Part shown: in pieces, positions 1 to 13,325 of the stretch
Layout: each line of letters opens with the position of its first letter
Numbering within the stretch: position 1 is the stretch's first letter
Assembly: GCA_904063045.1 (NCBI GenBank)
Contig: CAJFCJ010000045.1
Coordinates: forward strand, 32,906 to 96,905
Length of the DNA: 64,000 nt
Reading direction: 5' to 3'
DNA from: Dimorphilus gyrociliatus
Lineage: Eukaryota > Annelida > Polychaeta > Dinophilidae
Notes under the pieces: model-generated
The model's database searches: none
What the model saw: the letters and a program-made list of their open reading frames with translations, nothing else
What the model was told of the DNA's origin: nothing
Translations under genes and position numbers: made by a program

Positions 1-1
1 T

Positions 2-3000
2 ACCGATAGTTTTGTCCTGTCTTTTCTTTGCAATACGGACACAACTTTAGACTTTATGGCCGAGACGGCGCAGACTATTAAAGAGAATATAAAAGAGACG
101 CTAACCCTTTTTAATCCATGCATTCTTACAAATGGTTTAAATCACGGTCTATCTGAATATATTGGAAATCTGATTGATCAGATGTGTTGTATAGGTATAG
201 TATATAAATCGGAAAATTCACAAACCGGATATATAACTACGAATGAAATAGAAGACGTTAAACCGCACTTGAATCCTAAACATAATTGTTTTCTCTTTGT
301 AAAAGCTTCAATACATGAAGAATTAGAAGAAAATGGTATAGACACATTCATAACTAAAGGAAATTCTAGAGAATGCGTTTCGCTAATACTAGGCGGAGAT
401 TTCAATACACTAAAAGAAATTGTCAAGAGAATACAGAGTAAGACAAGAGTTGTTGTTATCGCTAATTCGGGTCATTTAGCCGAATATATATCTATAAGAC
501 AAGAAAATCGAAGAGAAGATAACAACAACTTTTATAAAGGTTTGAGTAAATCTGAAAAGACGGATTGCGATAAATATATTGAATTTATATTGAAATCTGA
601 ATGGTTAAAAGTTGTTCGATTAGAGAAGAAAGACGATTTGAAAAATGCACTACAATCGTTCGTTTATAACGGTAAAATTAAATTCGACGATGGATGCGAA
701 GGTTCCTATCATAAACTTAAGGGAAACTCTGATATACTTAGAGTTTGTAAGCAATTGTTTGCCGAACAATCTCTTAGGAATACGAATTTACTTATAACGT
801 TCAACAACAGTTGGGAGAATGACGATCTAAGTAGGGAATTTCTGTATAACTTTGAAGAGGCTTTCTATATTGTACTCAAAGATTATTCACCTTTAATCTT
901 GACCGACGGACTACCCAGCGGAATAACTAATATCGTTGTTAAAACGTTAAAGTTAATTGGTGAAAAAAGAATTGAATGCTACGGCATTTTACCATTATCT
1001 ATTGGAAACGATTGGAATGAACCGGAAGTTCAATTGAATTTTAAAAATAGGCGTTTATGCAATTATCATAGACGCTTTTTCGCCTCAACAGACGATAAAG
1101 TTCGGAATATTGAAACTAAATTGCAACTTTGCGAACAGATAAGAAGAGAGTATAGACAGATAAAACCGACCGTGTTGTTATCTATACTTTTTGTAATTGG
1201 CGGTAAACTATTCGACGCCATAACAGACGTTTTTACAGCGTCTTTGCGTCGAGAAGAACACAAGATATTTATATTTAAAAATTCTGGAAAATCTTCAACA
1301 TTCCTCGTAAAATTCTACGAAAGAACGAAAAACCTACAAGAAATCTATAGTCGACGCGAAGAATGGATAAAAGAGTTGAAAGGTGCCGGCATTGAAGACT
1401 CCCAATTGGATACATCCTGGAATAACCTGGTTGACATTCACAAGAAACTAGAAGATATTTATACAATCAACTTGATTTCTACAACCGAAAACGAACTAAC
1501 ATTAGCAATCAACGGTATTAATCCGTCAATTAATGAAGATAGGGAAGATTCATTGGAAGAAGCGTTAATCAACGATAACGTTAATCATTTAAAAAAACTA
1601 CATAACAACGATCAGACGATTATTGAGACAATCTACGTGGACGATCTACTACATTCGTTGTACTACGAAAGGGAGAAATCCGAATTTCTATCCGAAATAT
1701 TAAGGCATTTCTTACAGTTTCTTTCAACTCCAAACAAAGATATTATTACGGATTCTATCAAAGAAGAAATTACAAATATATCTAGATTATTTCAAGACGA
1801 TAGCGAAATATTATCGCTAATTGACAATTATCATTCGGCCAAGAAAGAATTCTCGCAATTACTATCGACCATAGAAGATGAACGATCCCAAAAAAAGAAG
1901 AGAAAGGAGAAGGGAAGCGCTTACGAATTGAAAAGATTTCAACCTAAAGGACTATTGAGTAAGCGTTGTATTGATAAGCTAAAAAGACTTTTAAAGGTAT
2001 TACTATCGCCTAAATGCAAAGAACATTACAGATCGGGAATTCATATAGTTGTACATAATGTTAAAACTATACTAGAAATAAACCAAAACCTTTATAAGTG
2101 CAGTTTCTTCAAAGCTTTTAAACTAGTCGCCAAACAGTATAATTCAGATTTTGATTTGTACGAAAATAGCTTTCTGGATTGGAAATGCTCGAAGAAAAGA
2201 TGGATTTTTCTATGGGCAATCGTTAGCGATAAAGCCAAAGTTGCAGATTATTTTTGGGTTAAGGGAGAAAGTTCGATAAGATACGCACTCTTTGCAGTTG
2301 GAATTTTAAAATGTTCTTTAAATACTGAAAATGATATTGTACTCTCAACGGAAATGTCTAAAAGACAAGATCTATGGGAGAGGAGAGCTTGCGGAAATCT
2401 GGAACATTGTTACGCGTTAAACAGTTCAAAAGGATTTGAAGTTAGCGCTACAAAATCGAAAGAATGGGAAAATAAAAATATGCTCCAACTGGCTAGATCC
2501 GTTGAATCGTTAACATTTTTTGAAAATCCTCTCTGCCAAAGATACTTGAATAATAAATGGAAAGGGAGAAGAATATTCCTATCGGCAAGATTAAAGTTTA
2601 CTATCTATTCGGTAAGTAATTTAATCAGCCTACATCCATTGTATTTCCAGTTTACAGTTGACCACTTTTAAACAGTCTTTCTACATTTTCTTTGTCATGT
2701 TATTCTCCTACTTTTACCTTATCGACCTGAAACCTTTGGAGAATGGCTCTCTGCCATTAAGCGAAAAAATCACCTACGCTTGGTTTCTCTATATTCTAAT
2801 CGAAGAAATCATTCAAGTTTAGTTATTAAAGTCAAGACGATATTGCGCAATAATCAATGTTTTTTTTTTGTTTTTTTGCTTTTTTCCAGTTTATACAAAC
2901 GGATTCGCCGGGGTTTGTTCATAAATCTCTAGACTATTTCAAAGGCTTTTGGAATATATACGATTGTATAATGTATTGTCTATTTATAATATCGTTTATA

Positions 3001-3786
3001 TTAAGATTTTGTATTGGCGAGGACCTATTTGAATTAACCAGAAGTTTCTTTTGCGTAACGGTGGCGTTGTTCTATATCAGATGTCTGCAATTTTTACTTG
3101 CATTCGAAAGATTTGGGCCAAAGATTATCATGATTTTTAAAATGATTATGGACTCTTTTAATATTCTACCTATATTTCTTGTTGCTTTATTATCGTTCGG
3201 AGTACCGATTCTAGGACTTTTATATCCTAATTCTCCGTTTAACTTTTGGATTATTAAAGATATTATGTTTATTCCATATTGGCAAATCTACGGAGAATTA
3301 TTCTTAGAAGAGATTGAAGGAAGTAGCGAACAAGTGTGCAATTCACCGGTTAACAGCAGTGGCCGTTGTCCAAGGAAAACAATACTAGCAATCGTTATTA
3401 CTGGAGTATACGTGTTTATAACAAACATGATTCTTGTTAATTTACTTATCGCCATGTTTTCTAGCACTTATGATACAATTCAACAGAAAGCCGGAATGTA
3501 TTATCGATATAGAAATTACGATCTTATCAATGAATTCTATAAGAGAGAGTTTCTCTTCACAATTCCAATCAATTTATTATTACCCTATTGGATTCCTTGC
3601 CATTCCAACAACAACAACAATATAAAGGAGATCAATGATAACGACAACGACGATTATGATAAAGCTTTTAGCGGTGGTAAACGTGTCAATCATGAAGAAT
3701 TCCGCGGTTTATTGAGATATTTGAATAGGAATGAACAGGATATAATTAAGAATGTCATTGACTCCGAAGATCAAAGGAGAGCGTGA
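2..3786 (+). CDS. TRPM-like cation channel (5' end outside window)
   Basis: Six-transmembrane TRP channel of the melastatin subfamily, expected to pass cations across a membrane. The reading frame is open from base 2, so the first ATG (56) is probably not the real start. The visible product is 1,221 residues in three phase-consistent exons: 2-2611, 2658-2816 and 2890-3786, with introns of 46 and 73 bp. The first ~500 residues resemble the TRPM N-terminal SLOG/homology region (TNGLNHGLSEYIG, LNPKHNCFLFV, ILTDGLPSG). Exon 2 holds a transmembrane segment ending in the EEI element before the next helix. Exon 3 holds the remaining helices, the pore (FGVPILGLLYPN, PYWQIYGELF), the last helix NLLIAMF and a TRP helix (RYRNYDLINEF). 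Nothing follows the TRP helix except about 85 residues, so no Nudix or alpha-kinase domain is present. The family call is firm; the subtype and ion selectivity cannot be read. Confidence 0.9.
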
Positions 3787-5867
3787 AGCATCATTTTCAT
3801 TCAATTTCTTTCTTTTAACACTCAGAGTTAACCGTGCAGTATTGCGGTATTGCGGTATTGCTGTATGTCACAATAATCTAAACTAAACTACGCAAGCCTT
3901 TTTTCACGTAGCGAATACTTATCTTGAATTATTATCGAAAACTAATCTAATTTACTATATGTGATGTCCACAACGTATAAAAAAATAAATATAGATGCAG
4001 ACGACCTAACTTTCAATGCTTGTGAACGGCTCTACTCGAAGTATGTCTGTTAAAACTTTACAGGAGAGTTCAATGGACGTTTTAAGTGAAATTTCAAAGA
4101 AATATTCAATGTCTATACCTTTTTCAATTGGACAAGATGTTTTCAATCTGCTCAGCGAAAACAATCATCTATTCTCAACTAACGAATTGGAATTTTTCAA
4201 CACATACTATCATCGAAATAAATAACATTTCATTCAAAGAGGTCAACTTCAAAAATATAGACAATTTCAACTTTTTAAACAATCATCCAATAAAACAATT
4301 GACTTTACATAATTTCTATTCAATTTATAATTTACCTTTATTCAATTCTATTGAAAAATTGGAATTCTACAACTGCAATGTTAATTATAAAGAATTAAAT
4401 TATTTAGGTCATTTATTAACAAATTGCCATTGTTTAACTACAATAATTATTACGAAAATGAAAAGTATGGCTAATGGATTAAGAAAATCTTGTTTAAATC
4501 TTTTAAAGATTAAGATTTCCGATTGTGAATTGGCTGGCTAATCTATTTGAACAGTGCAATTCGTTACAAGACATTGAATTGTCTTATGATAAATCAATTG
4601 GTAATAGATTTTCATTAATCTGCAATGGATTAAGTTCTAGCAGCGAAACTCTTCGAAGAATTGATTTTTCCCATTGTTCCCTAACTCGAGATTCGGGTAA
4701 ATTTACAAGAAATCAACATCCAATCGAACGCAGCATTTCGTAGTGAATTTCAAAATATTTGCATTGGACTGAATTCATCGTCTAATTCTCTTTCGAAAGT
4801 TGACTCTTCATTTTGTTATCTACTAGAAGATCAAGCCTATTGGTTAGGTTCACCATTCAAAAGTTGTAAATTCTTACAAGAAGTTGATTTGCAGTCGAAT
4901 AAATACTGCAACGACAGTTTTCAAACTATAACAAACGGTTTGAAATCTTCGTCTGCTAATCTTGTAAAACTCAATTTGGCTGATTGCAATCTAACCGAAA
5001 AACAAAGCTATTGGTTAGGTTCGCTTTTAGAGTATTGTCGATTCCTGGAGGAGATCGATCTTCGAATGAACAAGCAATGGTCTAATGGATTTGAAATGAT
5101 ATGCAATGGCTTAAAATCTTCAGCTCATCGTCTTCTGAAAATCCAACTCGATCATTGCGATATTAGGGAAAAGAAAACTTATTGGTTAGGCTTGCTTTTA
5201 AGCGAATGTAGAATATTGCAAGAAATCTCTCTTCAACTCAATCATTCATAAGGTATTGACTTTGAAAAGGTCTGTATTGGTTTAAAATCTGCATCGGAAA
5301 CACTTTTAAAAATAGACCTGTCATACTGCAATTTGACACAACAGCAAATTTATTGGTTGAGTTTACTTTTCAAAGAGTGTACTTCGTTAAAAGAAATCCT
5401 TTATATATGCAAAGAGACTAGCGCCAACACGTTAGATTCTATGATTAACGGATTAAAATCATCGTCAAATACACTGTCAGTATTAGACTTTTCGTTTTGT
5501 TCGCTGATTGAAGATGACTATTTACGCTTCGCTTCTTTGCTTGAAGAGTGCAGCCGCTTACAAGTGGTCAATTTAAATAATAATAGCCTTCGTTATAATA
5601 GAAGCATTAACGCAGTCTTTTTAGCATTGAAATCCTCCTCTAAATCTCTTCTAAGAATAGACATTTCTTTCAATACGCTAACAAAACAAGAAAGCTATTC
5701 CCTAGGTAATCATTTGAAAGAATGCCACTCATTGAAGAGTTTCAACATTAAGGGTAATACTGCAATCGATGAAGGATGGGAGGCAATCTGCGACGGATTA
5801 AAATCTACGGCCAACACACTAATGGAAAGATAAAATTCTTTTAAAAATTTTTTTTACTTTCTAGTAA

Positions 5868-5887
5868 TTAGGTTAGGGTTAGGTTAG
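5868..5887 (+). repeat. Interstitial telomeric-type repeat
   Basis: Array of TTAGG and TTAGGG units at the left edge of the inserted lamin-tail fragment. It reads as G-rich on the plus strand. Confidence 0.8.
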
Positions 5888-6180
5888 TAATAGACTTATC
5901 ATTCAAATTGATATCTAGCACTTGATTTGGAGAGAGAGTGTTACTATTCATAGCTCCTCCAGATTTCAAGCTTACCGTTCCACGTTGATTGTGTAATTTG
6001 TACATGGCGAAATTCGAAATTCGCAATGTTTTTGATCTCAAATTTGTTGATCCTAGGTCCATTTCATTTATTGATATCGGAGTTTGGGTTGCTACCAAAT
6101 TAATAAATATTTGTAAGAAGAGTAAACTTAGCAGCTTCTTCATTGTCTTGTGTTTATAATTTTACGAAAGAGACTCTTCG
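5868..6180 (-). pseudogene. Fragment of lamin-tail-domain gene (exon 1 and 5' flank) inserted in LRR pseudogene
   Basis: The minus-strand reading 6143-5868 starts MKKLLSLLFLQIF and contains ISINEMDLGS, closely matching the first exon of the gene at 13326-14668 (signal peptide plus start of a lamin tail domain). The similarity runs past the ATG into the 5' flank, to about 6180, so the copy is DNA-mediated and not a processed transcript. The other edge ends in a short degenerate telomeric array at 5868-5887. The fragment sits inside the LRR reading frame at 5833 and stops it. Confidence 0.75.
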
Positions 6181-6563
6181 ACTTGACTGGTAATATCGCT
6201 TTCGACGATGGATTTGAAAGTATATGTAATGGATTAAAGTCTTCATCCGATAATCTTTCAAAAGTAGACCTTAACATGCGTCATCTCTACAAAGAGCAAA
6301 GCCGTTGGTTAGCTTCACTCTTTCAACAGTGTAAATCGTTAAAAGAGATTCATTTTGAAGGGAATGATCATTGCGGAATTGAATTTGAGAAGATCTGCAC
6401 TAGTTTAAAATCATCTGCAAATACACGGTTCATAATAAATGTAATTTCTTGCAATCTAACTAAAAAGCAATGCCGTTATTTAGGTTCCTTTTTAAAAGAA
6501 TGTAAATCTATACAACTGATATATTGGAACAAATTACTGATAGACGAATACACAAAGGATTAG

Positions 6564-7190
6564 GCCAATCGTCAAATACTGTACAAAATATTAGAGTTGC
6601 AAATTATCGTTCATGCGGGAAGCAGACTTTCTTAATCAATTCGTTTAAGATGAAGCCAAATTGATTTTCTCGTCAGTAATTCAAGATTAAATTCTATTAT
6701 TCAAATACTTAAAACAGGGTTTAGATTAGCTAAATTAACGGTAATTCTTTCGTATTTCTCTAGCGTTTTTGCAACACAAAGACCATTTCGCTCGACTAGA
6801 GATATTTCTTTTCTCAATTCAAACACAACACTTCTCTCATCCCTGACTTAACACCACTCTTCCAACAGTTAAAATTACTTTATTATCGTCGTTATCTATA
6901 AAAATGATTAGTATTATAGATACCAATAGAATTTCTTTTTTATTGTTTTCAATCAACTCTTTATGAACTATAACAACAAGTTGGTGAATTATCCTATCGG
7001 ATTATAGGCTAAAGAAATCAAGTCTACTGACGCTTACGTTGTGCTTTATAACTCTTTGGTAAAGTTATCTCCAAGGCCGCGTATAAAAAGCATACAAGTA
7101 CATGGACTTGGTATCGTTACATAAGAGTTTAATGACTAAAAAAATAGCTTTTAGCCTATTCAACTGTTGATAATTAACGTAGAAAATTAG
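6564..7190. other. Intergenic, AT-rich; nothing recognised
   Basis: Between the LRR pseudogene and the vitellogenin promoter. I see no coding stretch and no repeat. It presumably includes upstream control sequence of the vitellogenin gene. Confidence 0.5.
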
Positions 7191-7223
7191 TATAAAAGGA
7201 GGTTGGTTGCTTCAAATCAGTAC
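7191..7223 (+). promoter_or_regulatory. Vitellogenin core promoter (TATA box and initiator)
   Basis: TATAAAAGG starts at 7191 and an initiator-like TCAGTAC lies at 7217-7223. Its A, at 7219, is 28 bases from the start of the TATA box, the standard animal spacing. The ATG follows at 7247, giving a 5' UTR of about 28 bases. Confidence 0.75.
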
Positions 7224-7246
7224 GAAGCAGTGTTTGAGGCACAATC

Positions 7247-10200
7247 ATGAAGCAGTCGGCACTTTGGCTTTTAGTTTCTTTGGCATTTACTGGTAAGTAA
7301 CATACAACTCTTGTATATTCCATATTCAATCAAACTCTTGAATTTTGCAGCTGCAATCGACTTTTCAACCCTTCCCGAAATTTCTTATAGAGGAAAAACT
7401 TTAACATCCAACGATAGACTTGTCTACAAGTATGAAAATGATATTTTGAACGGAATTAATGGCGTATCTAAACACTATGCTGGATTAAAGATCAGAGCTA
7501 ACTTGGTTATTGAAATGGAATCTGATTTGGGAGTCAGATGCCAATTGCAAAATGTTCAACTTTTGGGTGTTAAACGTATGGAATTACCCACTCCATTCGA
7601 TCAACCAATCAGAGGTGAAATGACTCCTTTGACCAACGTTGACGAATTGATTGAACAACTTGAATTGGCTTTTGGAGCTAAATTCACTGAAGAGAGAATC
7701 GTCTCTGGCCAAATCTATTGTCACAAACAAGATACCGAATGGTCCAGAAATGTAAAGAGATCCATCATCTCTACCCTCCAAATCAACGTTCCACAATACA
7801 AACTCAAGGAAAATCAACTAGTCAACTTTGAAGAACGCGATGTCATCGGAACTTGTGAAAGTACCGTTGTTGTCTCCAGAGTCAACCCTGAAGATGAAAC
7901 CGAACTCGCTTTGACCAAGATCCGCAATTTCAACAACTGCCGCAACGCCGAAGTCGCTCCAATCTACCAATACTCTTTGTCTGGTGTTTCCATGTGCAAT
8001 GATCTCCCAGAAAAAAGCTTGGAATGCAAATACCAAGTCGTTCCATCCAACAGAGTTGAATACAGACTCCGCAAAGTTGGCGGAAACTCCAAATGGGAAC
8101 ACATGTTCACAGCCGTTCAACAAAAGACCGTCTACTTCTTACCATTGACCCAACAAACTACCACCACAATGGCCATCTACGGTCTTCAAAGATTCACATT
8201 GGCAACTATCCAATCCGAATTGAACAGAGAAACCGCAGTTCCAGAATTGGACGGAAGTACTTACAAACGTTACAATATCGAATTTGAAGTAAACGAAAAA
8301 CAATTGCTCCCAGAGCAAATTGTTAAGGAAGTTGAACTTTCCGAAAGAGAACAAGAACAATTAGTTAGAAGAATCGTTTCCGAAATTAACAGCCTCCACC
8401 AACACATTAAAGTCGGATCTGAAGATGTTAAACAACAATTGGAAAAGACTGTTGGATTAATCAGAAAATGCACTCCACAAATCTTAACCAAAATCTACAA
8501 ACAACTTTCTGAACAAGAAAAACAAGTTATTTTCACCGATTTGCTTCCAACTTGCGCAACTCCAGAATGCGTTCAAGTTGTTCTTGATGCCATCAAAAAC
8601 GAAAGAGTACCACTCATTAAGGCAATCAGCTACGTCAAGATGATCGCTTTGAACGCTCAACCAAACAAGAGAATCATCAAATACATCATGGTAAGTAGAT
8701 TTAAACAACTCGTGTTCATTTTCGTTTCAATACTAATTTTCTCTCTCTCTCTCTCTCTCTCTCTTTATTCATCTATTAGACTCTTGGACAAAATGTTGAA
8801 AAGAAGAGCCTTAAGAGACCATTGATCCTTGCTGTCGGTACATTGACCAACAGACTTCTCCAAGTTTACCAAGTTGCTGGAAAGGAAGATAAGATCGTCG
8901 GATTTGTTGAAGAAATTCAAGAATCTTTGATCAGAATTGTCAAGAACCAAATGAGAGATGTTGAACTTTGCAAATGTGCTTTGAAGGCTCTTGGAAACAT
9001 GAAATGTCAAGAAAACAAATACTACGAAATCCTTAAACTTATACAGAACACTGACGTCCCAAGAGAATTGAGAGTCGAAGCCGTCGAAGCTTTAAGAAAG
9101 ACTGTTTCAGTAAAGCGAGTTGAAAAAGTTCTCCTCCAAATCTTCCTTAACACCAACGAACATGTTGAATTGAGAATGTACGCCGTACAAAGATTGATCG
9201 ATCAACAATGTAGACTTGAAACTCTCCAAGTTATCGTTCAACACCTCCAGAACGAAGCAAACTTGAACTTGCAATCTTTTACTTATTCTCTCTTAAAGGC
9301 TATCTCCGAAATCGAAACTCCATCTCCAGTCTACTACAAATTCGTCGAAAAGCTAAGACTCTTGATGATCACCAACAGACTCCCAACTTTCTCTCCAAAA
9401 TACTCTCATACATTGAAGGCCTGGAATCTCGATCTAGAATCCAAGACTGGAGTATACGCCTACTTGCAATATACCTACAGTAGAGTTTCCCAAGTTGTCC
9501 CAACATGGCTTAGACTTAAAACTTTCACTTCAACCATGGGCCACTACACCAGACTTTTGGAAGTCACCATGAAAATTCAAGGAATGAACCAATATACTGA
9601 AAAATTCCTCGGCAGAAATATCAACATGATCCCAAAACTATTTAGCGAAGATATCTCTCTTGAAAAGATTACTCAACTCTTTACCGATGAAGAAATGAGA
9701 ATGCCCAAACAATTCTTCAACTTTTTCACCCAAAACAAACATACTTACAACTCCATGGATGTTGAAGAAGAAACCGGATTAGAACTAAATGTTCGTCTTT
9801 TTGACTACGATCTCATGTTCGCCGATTTCGAATGTCTTAAGGAAGTTGTTATGGATACCGTTGAAAAAATCATGTCTACCACCGTCAGAGGATCTCCTTT
9901 GGAACAAGTTAAGCAATTGGCTGAAAAACTCCACCGAGGAATTCAAATTCAAACCACCAACATCTATGCTTCTGTAAACGCAATGACTTTGGTCCCAACT
10001 CCCACTGGATTCGGTGCTGCATGGAACAAAACTGTCGCCTGGATCAACCACCTCAACGGAAAGATCCAAGTTCAAGCTAGACCATCCCTCAAGGAATGCA
10101 TCGAAGAAATGAGACTACCCCAAAAGATCGTCATCAAGACTGGCGAAAAAACTTTCCAACAAAGAACCATCACCTTTTTCAGAAGCAAATTGGTTAGCAT

Positions 10201-12343
10201 GATCCCACAATTGTCCCAAGGAGTCATGTACGAAGGATTCGTCAGTACTTCTCTCCCCGTCAAAGGTGAATTACAACTTGTCAATGGAAACAACAAGGAT
10301 GTCTGGATGATCCAAGGACTATACAAACCATCCACCGAATATAGACCAACCGTTGTTTCATACATCAGACCAGTCGCTTTTGTCGAATACCCAGAACACG
10401 AGCACCTAACTCCTCTCCTATCTAAGATGACCACTGAACCATACACCATTGAAAAGTTTATCGAATTACCATACGTTGCCAAGAACTTGAAGGTTCAAAT
10501 CCAATCTTGCATTAGAAAGACCCCAGTTTCCTCCCTCGTACCTTTCGCTTGCCCAAATAAGGTTGAACTCGTTTTGGAACCAGTTGTACCAACACCAGTT
10601 CGATTCAGTTTGGAATTTAGACCACTCCAAGCTATCCAAAGACCAGAATCTGAAGTTTACGAAACCTTGAGAAAGGCTTTGTTCGGTGAAGAAGAAGTCA
10701 AATACGCTTTGGAAGATAATGAATCCCGTATCTCTTACATTTTCGGAAAAGGCAGCGAAGGAAGAGTCGTCTACAAGAACTCTCTTAGATTGAGAATCAT
10801 CCATGACACCACCACCGATCTCTCTATGGCTGAACCAAAGACTGATTGCACTTTCCATTGGGTCTTTACTCCCGAATTTACTCAACACCAATTTGCTTTG
10901 TTGATGAAACAATCTGTCCTTCCTGAATTGTATGTCAAGGGACATTTGATCGTTCCATCTCTCTGCTTGAACAGAGTATGCGAAGGACAAGAATTTGCTG
11001 GACTCACCACCTTCTTGAACAGACGACGTGTATCCATGATTAAATTGTTTGTTGATGATAATGAAAAGATCAATGAACAACTCGGAATCCGAAACGAAAG
11101 ATGTTTCAACAAGCAAACTCAATCCTTGAAGAAAATTCTTCCCCAAACCATCCGTATGCAAATCAAGACCAGCCCAGTTGTATTGCAATTCGTACCCGAA
11201 GGTCTCATTAACACTTTGGTTGTTGCTCAACAAACCCTCCTCCAAGGTCTCAGAAAAGTTTCTGATGTATCTTTAAGATATCTTCCATCTCTTCCAATTA
11301 CCGAAACTGAAATGTACATGAAGATATGCCCCGCTTTGGGCAAAGTTGACGTTGTTGCCAACTTAATGAAACACTCCATCAGAATCGTTAACATCCCAGT
11401 TTTCCGATTCTTGGCTCCTCAAGCTCTTCCCGTTCCAGTTAACGCACAACAACAACTCATTCATCAAACCTTCCCCGCTGGTCTTTCTAGATCCGTCTGT
11501 GTTAAGACAAGCAAATTTGTTCAGACTTTTGAAAATGTTGAATACCATACCAACGAAGAAACCGAATGCGAATCCGTCTTGGCCAAGGATTGCCGTCGCG
11601 CACCGAAATGGATGATCACCTCTAAGGTACTTTCTAATGCTCACCAACAAATCAATGCTTACTTTGGCAACCAACAAACACTTGAACTTATTCCAAGCAC
11701 CTGGGGAGAACTTCCAGAGGTTAGAATCAACGGTGAAGTTAAGGAAATTGAAGAATTCTCTACTCTTCGAATCCCAGCCAAATATAATCCAACTTTTATC
11801 ACCTGCACCAGAGACGGAAGACAAATTGTCTGCGAATGCGAAACTCTTGGATGGAAGATTGTTAGCGACAGTTACAAAGTCAAGGTAACTGTTGCCCCAG
11901 AAATCAGAAACTACGTTTGCGGTCAATGCGGTAACGATGATGGAGTTGTCGATACTAAAACACTCATCTCTCACACCATCGCCTCCAGTTCAAGATGCAG
12001 AATCGAACGCAAACCACTCAGAGAGTGTCAACCAATCTACAAACACAAAGTTAAAGAACAATCTTACCCAAGAGGACCAAGCAAGGTCTGTATCTCCGTC
12101 CTCGCCTTCCCAGAATGCTCCGCCAACTGTCAAGTATTGAAGAAATTCTCCAAAGGCAAATTACAACCAGTTAAATACTACTGTATGGATAAAGAATACG
12201 CCGTCAAGAAGGGATACTTACCAGAATATTTCGAAGGTGAAAGCATTGAATCTGTAGGAGATTTGGAAATGGACAACAGCTTTGAAGTTATGACTGAAAA
12301 GCTCTTGGACGTTGTCGATACCTGCAAGGTTAGAGAATGGTAA
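7247..12343 (+). CDS. Vg: Vitellogenin (yolk precursor, large lipid transfer protein)
   Basis: Secreted yolk lipoprotein precursor of the large lipid transfer protein family. Three exons fit exactly: 7247-7292 (signal peptide MKQSALWLLVSLAFTA), 7351-8690 and 8780-12343, giving 1,649 residues. Both introns have GTAAGT donors; the second carries a CT microsatellite. The N-terminal half is the vitellogenin N (lipovitellin) domain, including the helical part after residue ~370 (IVKEVELSEREQEQLVRRI). Residues ~1392-1560 are a von Willebrand type D domain with the CGQCGNDDG motif, followed by a cysteine-rich C-terminus. No serine-rich phosvitin stretch is visible. Codons look more biased to C-ending synonyms than in neighbouring genes, as expected for a highly expressed gene. 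Expression is likely in yolk-producing tissue of females (family knowledge). Confidence 0.96.
8741..8764 (+). repeat. (CT)n microsatellite in vitellogenin intron 2
   Basis: About 12 CT units close to the acceptor, where they also serve as a polypyrimidine tract. Confidence 0.9.
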
Positions 12344-12748
12344 ATGATGATAAATCATTTAATCGGAAATGTATAATGAACACTAAATCACTTTTATTAA
12401 ATTTCAATTGTATTCCTAATCCAAAAAGATTTTGAATGCTGTTCAAGTTTAATGGGAATATAAAACATAAATTTGGCATTAAAAAAACACACCAAAAAAA
12501 TTAATTTTTTTTTTTGCTTAAATGTACTTAGATTATTAATTTTAATTTATTCAAAAATAAAACATTCAATTTAATTGAAATCAAAAGGCTTGTATCTTTT
12601 GTTCTACTTTTAATAAATACAATCATTAACCAATTAAAATGATTCAATTAGGTCAAACCACTTTAACACATTGTAAACGCTAGCCGGAACTTTTCAAAGT
12701 TAATGTTGTCTCAAAAGAAGTGATCAACGAAAAATCATTGCATTTTTA
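12344..12748. other. Vitellogenin 3' flank
   Basis: AT-rich sequence after the stop codon. An AATAAA at 12556-12561 could be the polyadenylation signal, and another AATAAA-like stretch lies near 12610. The transcript end cannot be fixed from sequence alone. Confidence 0.4.
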
Positions 12749-13060
12749 GTGCATGACAACGCAAGACCACCTACAAGTCTCTATACAGCAGACTTTATAA
12801 GAGATGAAGGTGGTCACTACTCACCCATCATACAGCCCTCATTTGACTATTATCTCTTTGGGAGATTGAAGGACCATATCAGAGGGGTCCACTTTGAAAA
12901 TTTGGAAGAAATTGAGTAAAGATATCAAAGATTTTCTATGGATAAAAACAATCCTCCCTCATGAGAACAGTATCGATCTACTTCCAAGCAAATGGCTGCC
13001 GTGCATAGAGAAAGGAGGGGACCATTAAAAAATAGAATTGTTAACATTTTTAAAGTAGGA
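12749..13060 (+). mobile_element. mariner-like transposase fragment (C-terminal half, decayed)
   Basis: Translation from 12749 gives VHDNARPPTS, then FDYYLFGRLKDHIRG and FENLEEIE. These are the HDNARPH and DYxLFGxLKxxL blocks around the second and third catalytic acidic residues of mariner transposases. The frame stops at TAA 12917-12919, and the WxxCIxxGGD block recurs shifted near 12990-13025. There is no intact ORF and no N-terminal half; I did not find terminal inverted repeats. An old dead copy. Confidence 0.8.
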
Positions 13061-13325
13061 CTATAGGTCATAACATAAACAAAAAATAAATAAAATTGCT
13101 TAAAGATTTCTCACAAAAAATACAGAGTTTGAAATATTTCGATCCTGGCTAATATATTAGATTCTTATTCAATCATCTACAATAGAAATCAGTTAACTTT
13201 TCATTTGTTTCTTTACTGAATTGTATTACTAGTACAAAATCAGCATAAATGTAAAGTATGTTCATATTAAACTGATCTACTTTGAGACTAACTATAATGT
13301 GCTATAATAGGAACATATTCTGCCA

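Larger units (their letters stand above)
4016..6563 (+). pseudogene. Broken LRR (RI-type) gene with VHL-box-like N-terminus
   Basis: Remnant of a gene encoding ribonuclease-inhibitor-type leucine-rich repeats, with a pair unit of about 56 residues built on SSxTLxKIDLxxCxLTxxQxYWLGxLL and LQEIxLxxN. Coding pieces lie in different frames: 4016-4225, about 4210-4541, 4525-4743, about 4745-5833 (with an in-frame TAA at 5249) and about 6180-6563. No GT-AG pair explains the changes, so these are frameshifts. The N-terminus has TLQESSMDVL, fitting a BC-box, followed by IPFSIGQDV, fitting a CUL2-box. The same two motifs open the intact gene at 15604. A reverse-strand copy of the lamin-tail gene's first exon interrupts the last part (5868-6180). 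An NLR LRR tail is an alternative origin, but no NACHT is seen. Confidence 0.75.

Noticed and set aside
5868-6143. Independent small secreted-protein gene on the minus strand
   Set aside because: It is a truncated copy of exon 1 of the gene at 14668, ends at a telomeric repeat and has no downstream exons.
10466-11245. 259-residue minus-strand ORF
   Set aside because: Shadow of vitellogenin exon 3. Its protein has no domain, and the plus-strand frame is clearly the coding one.
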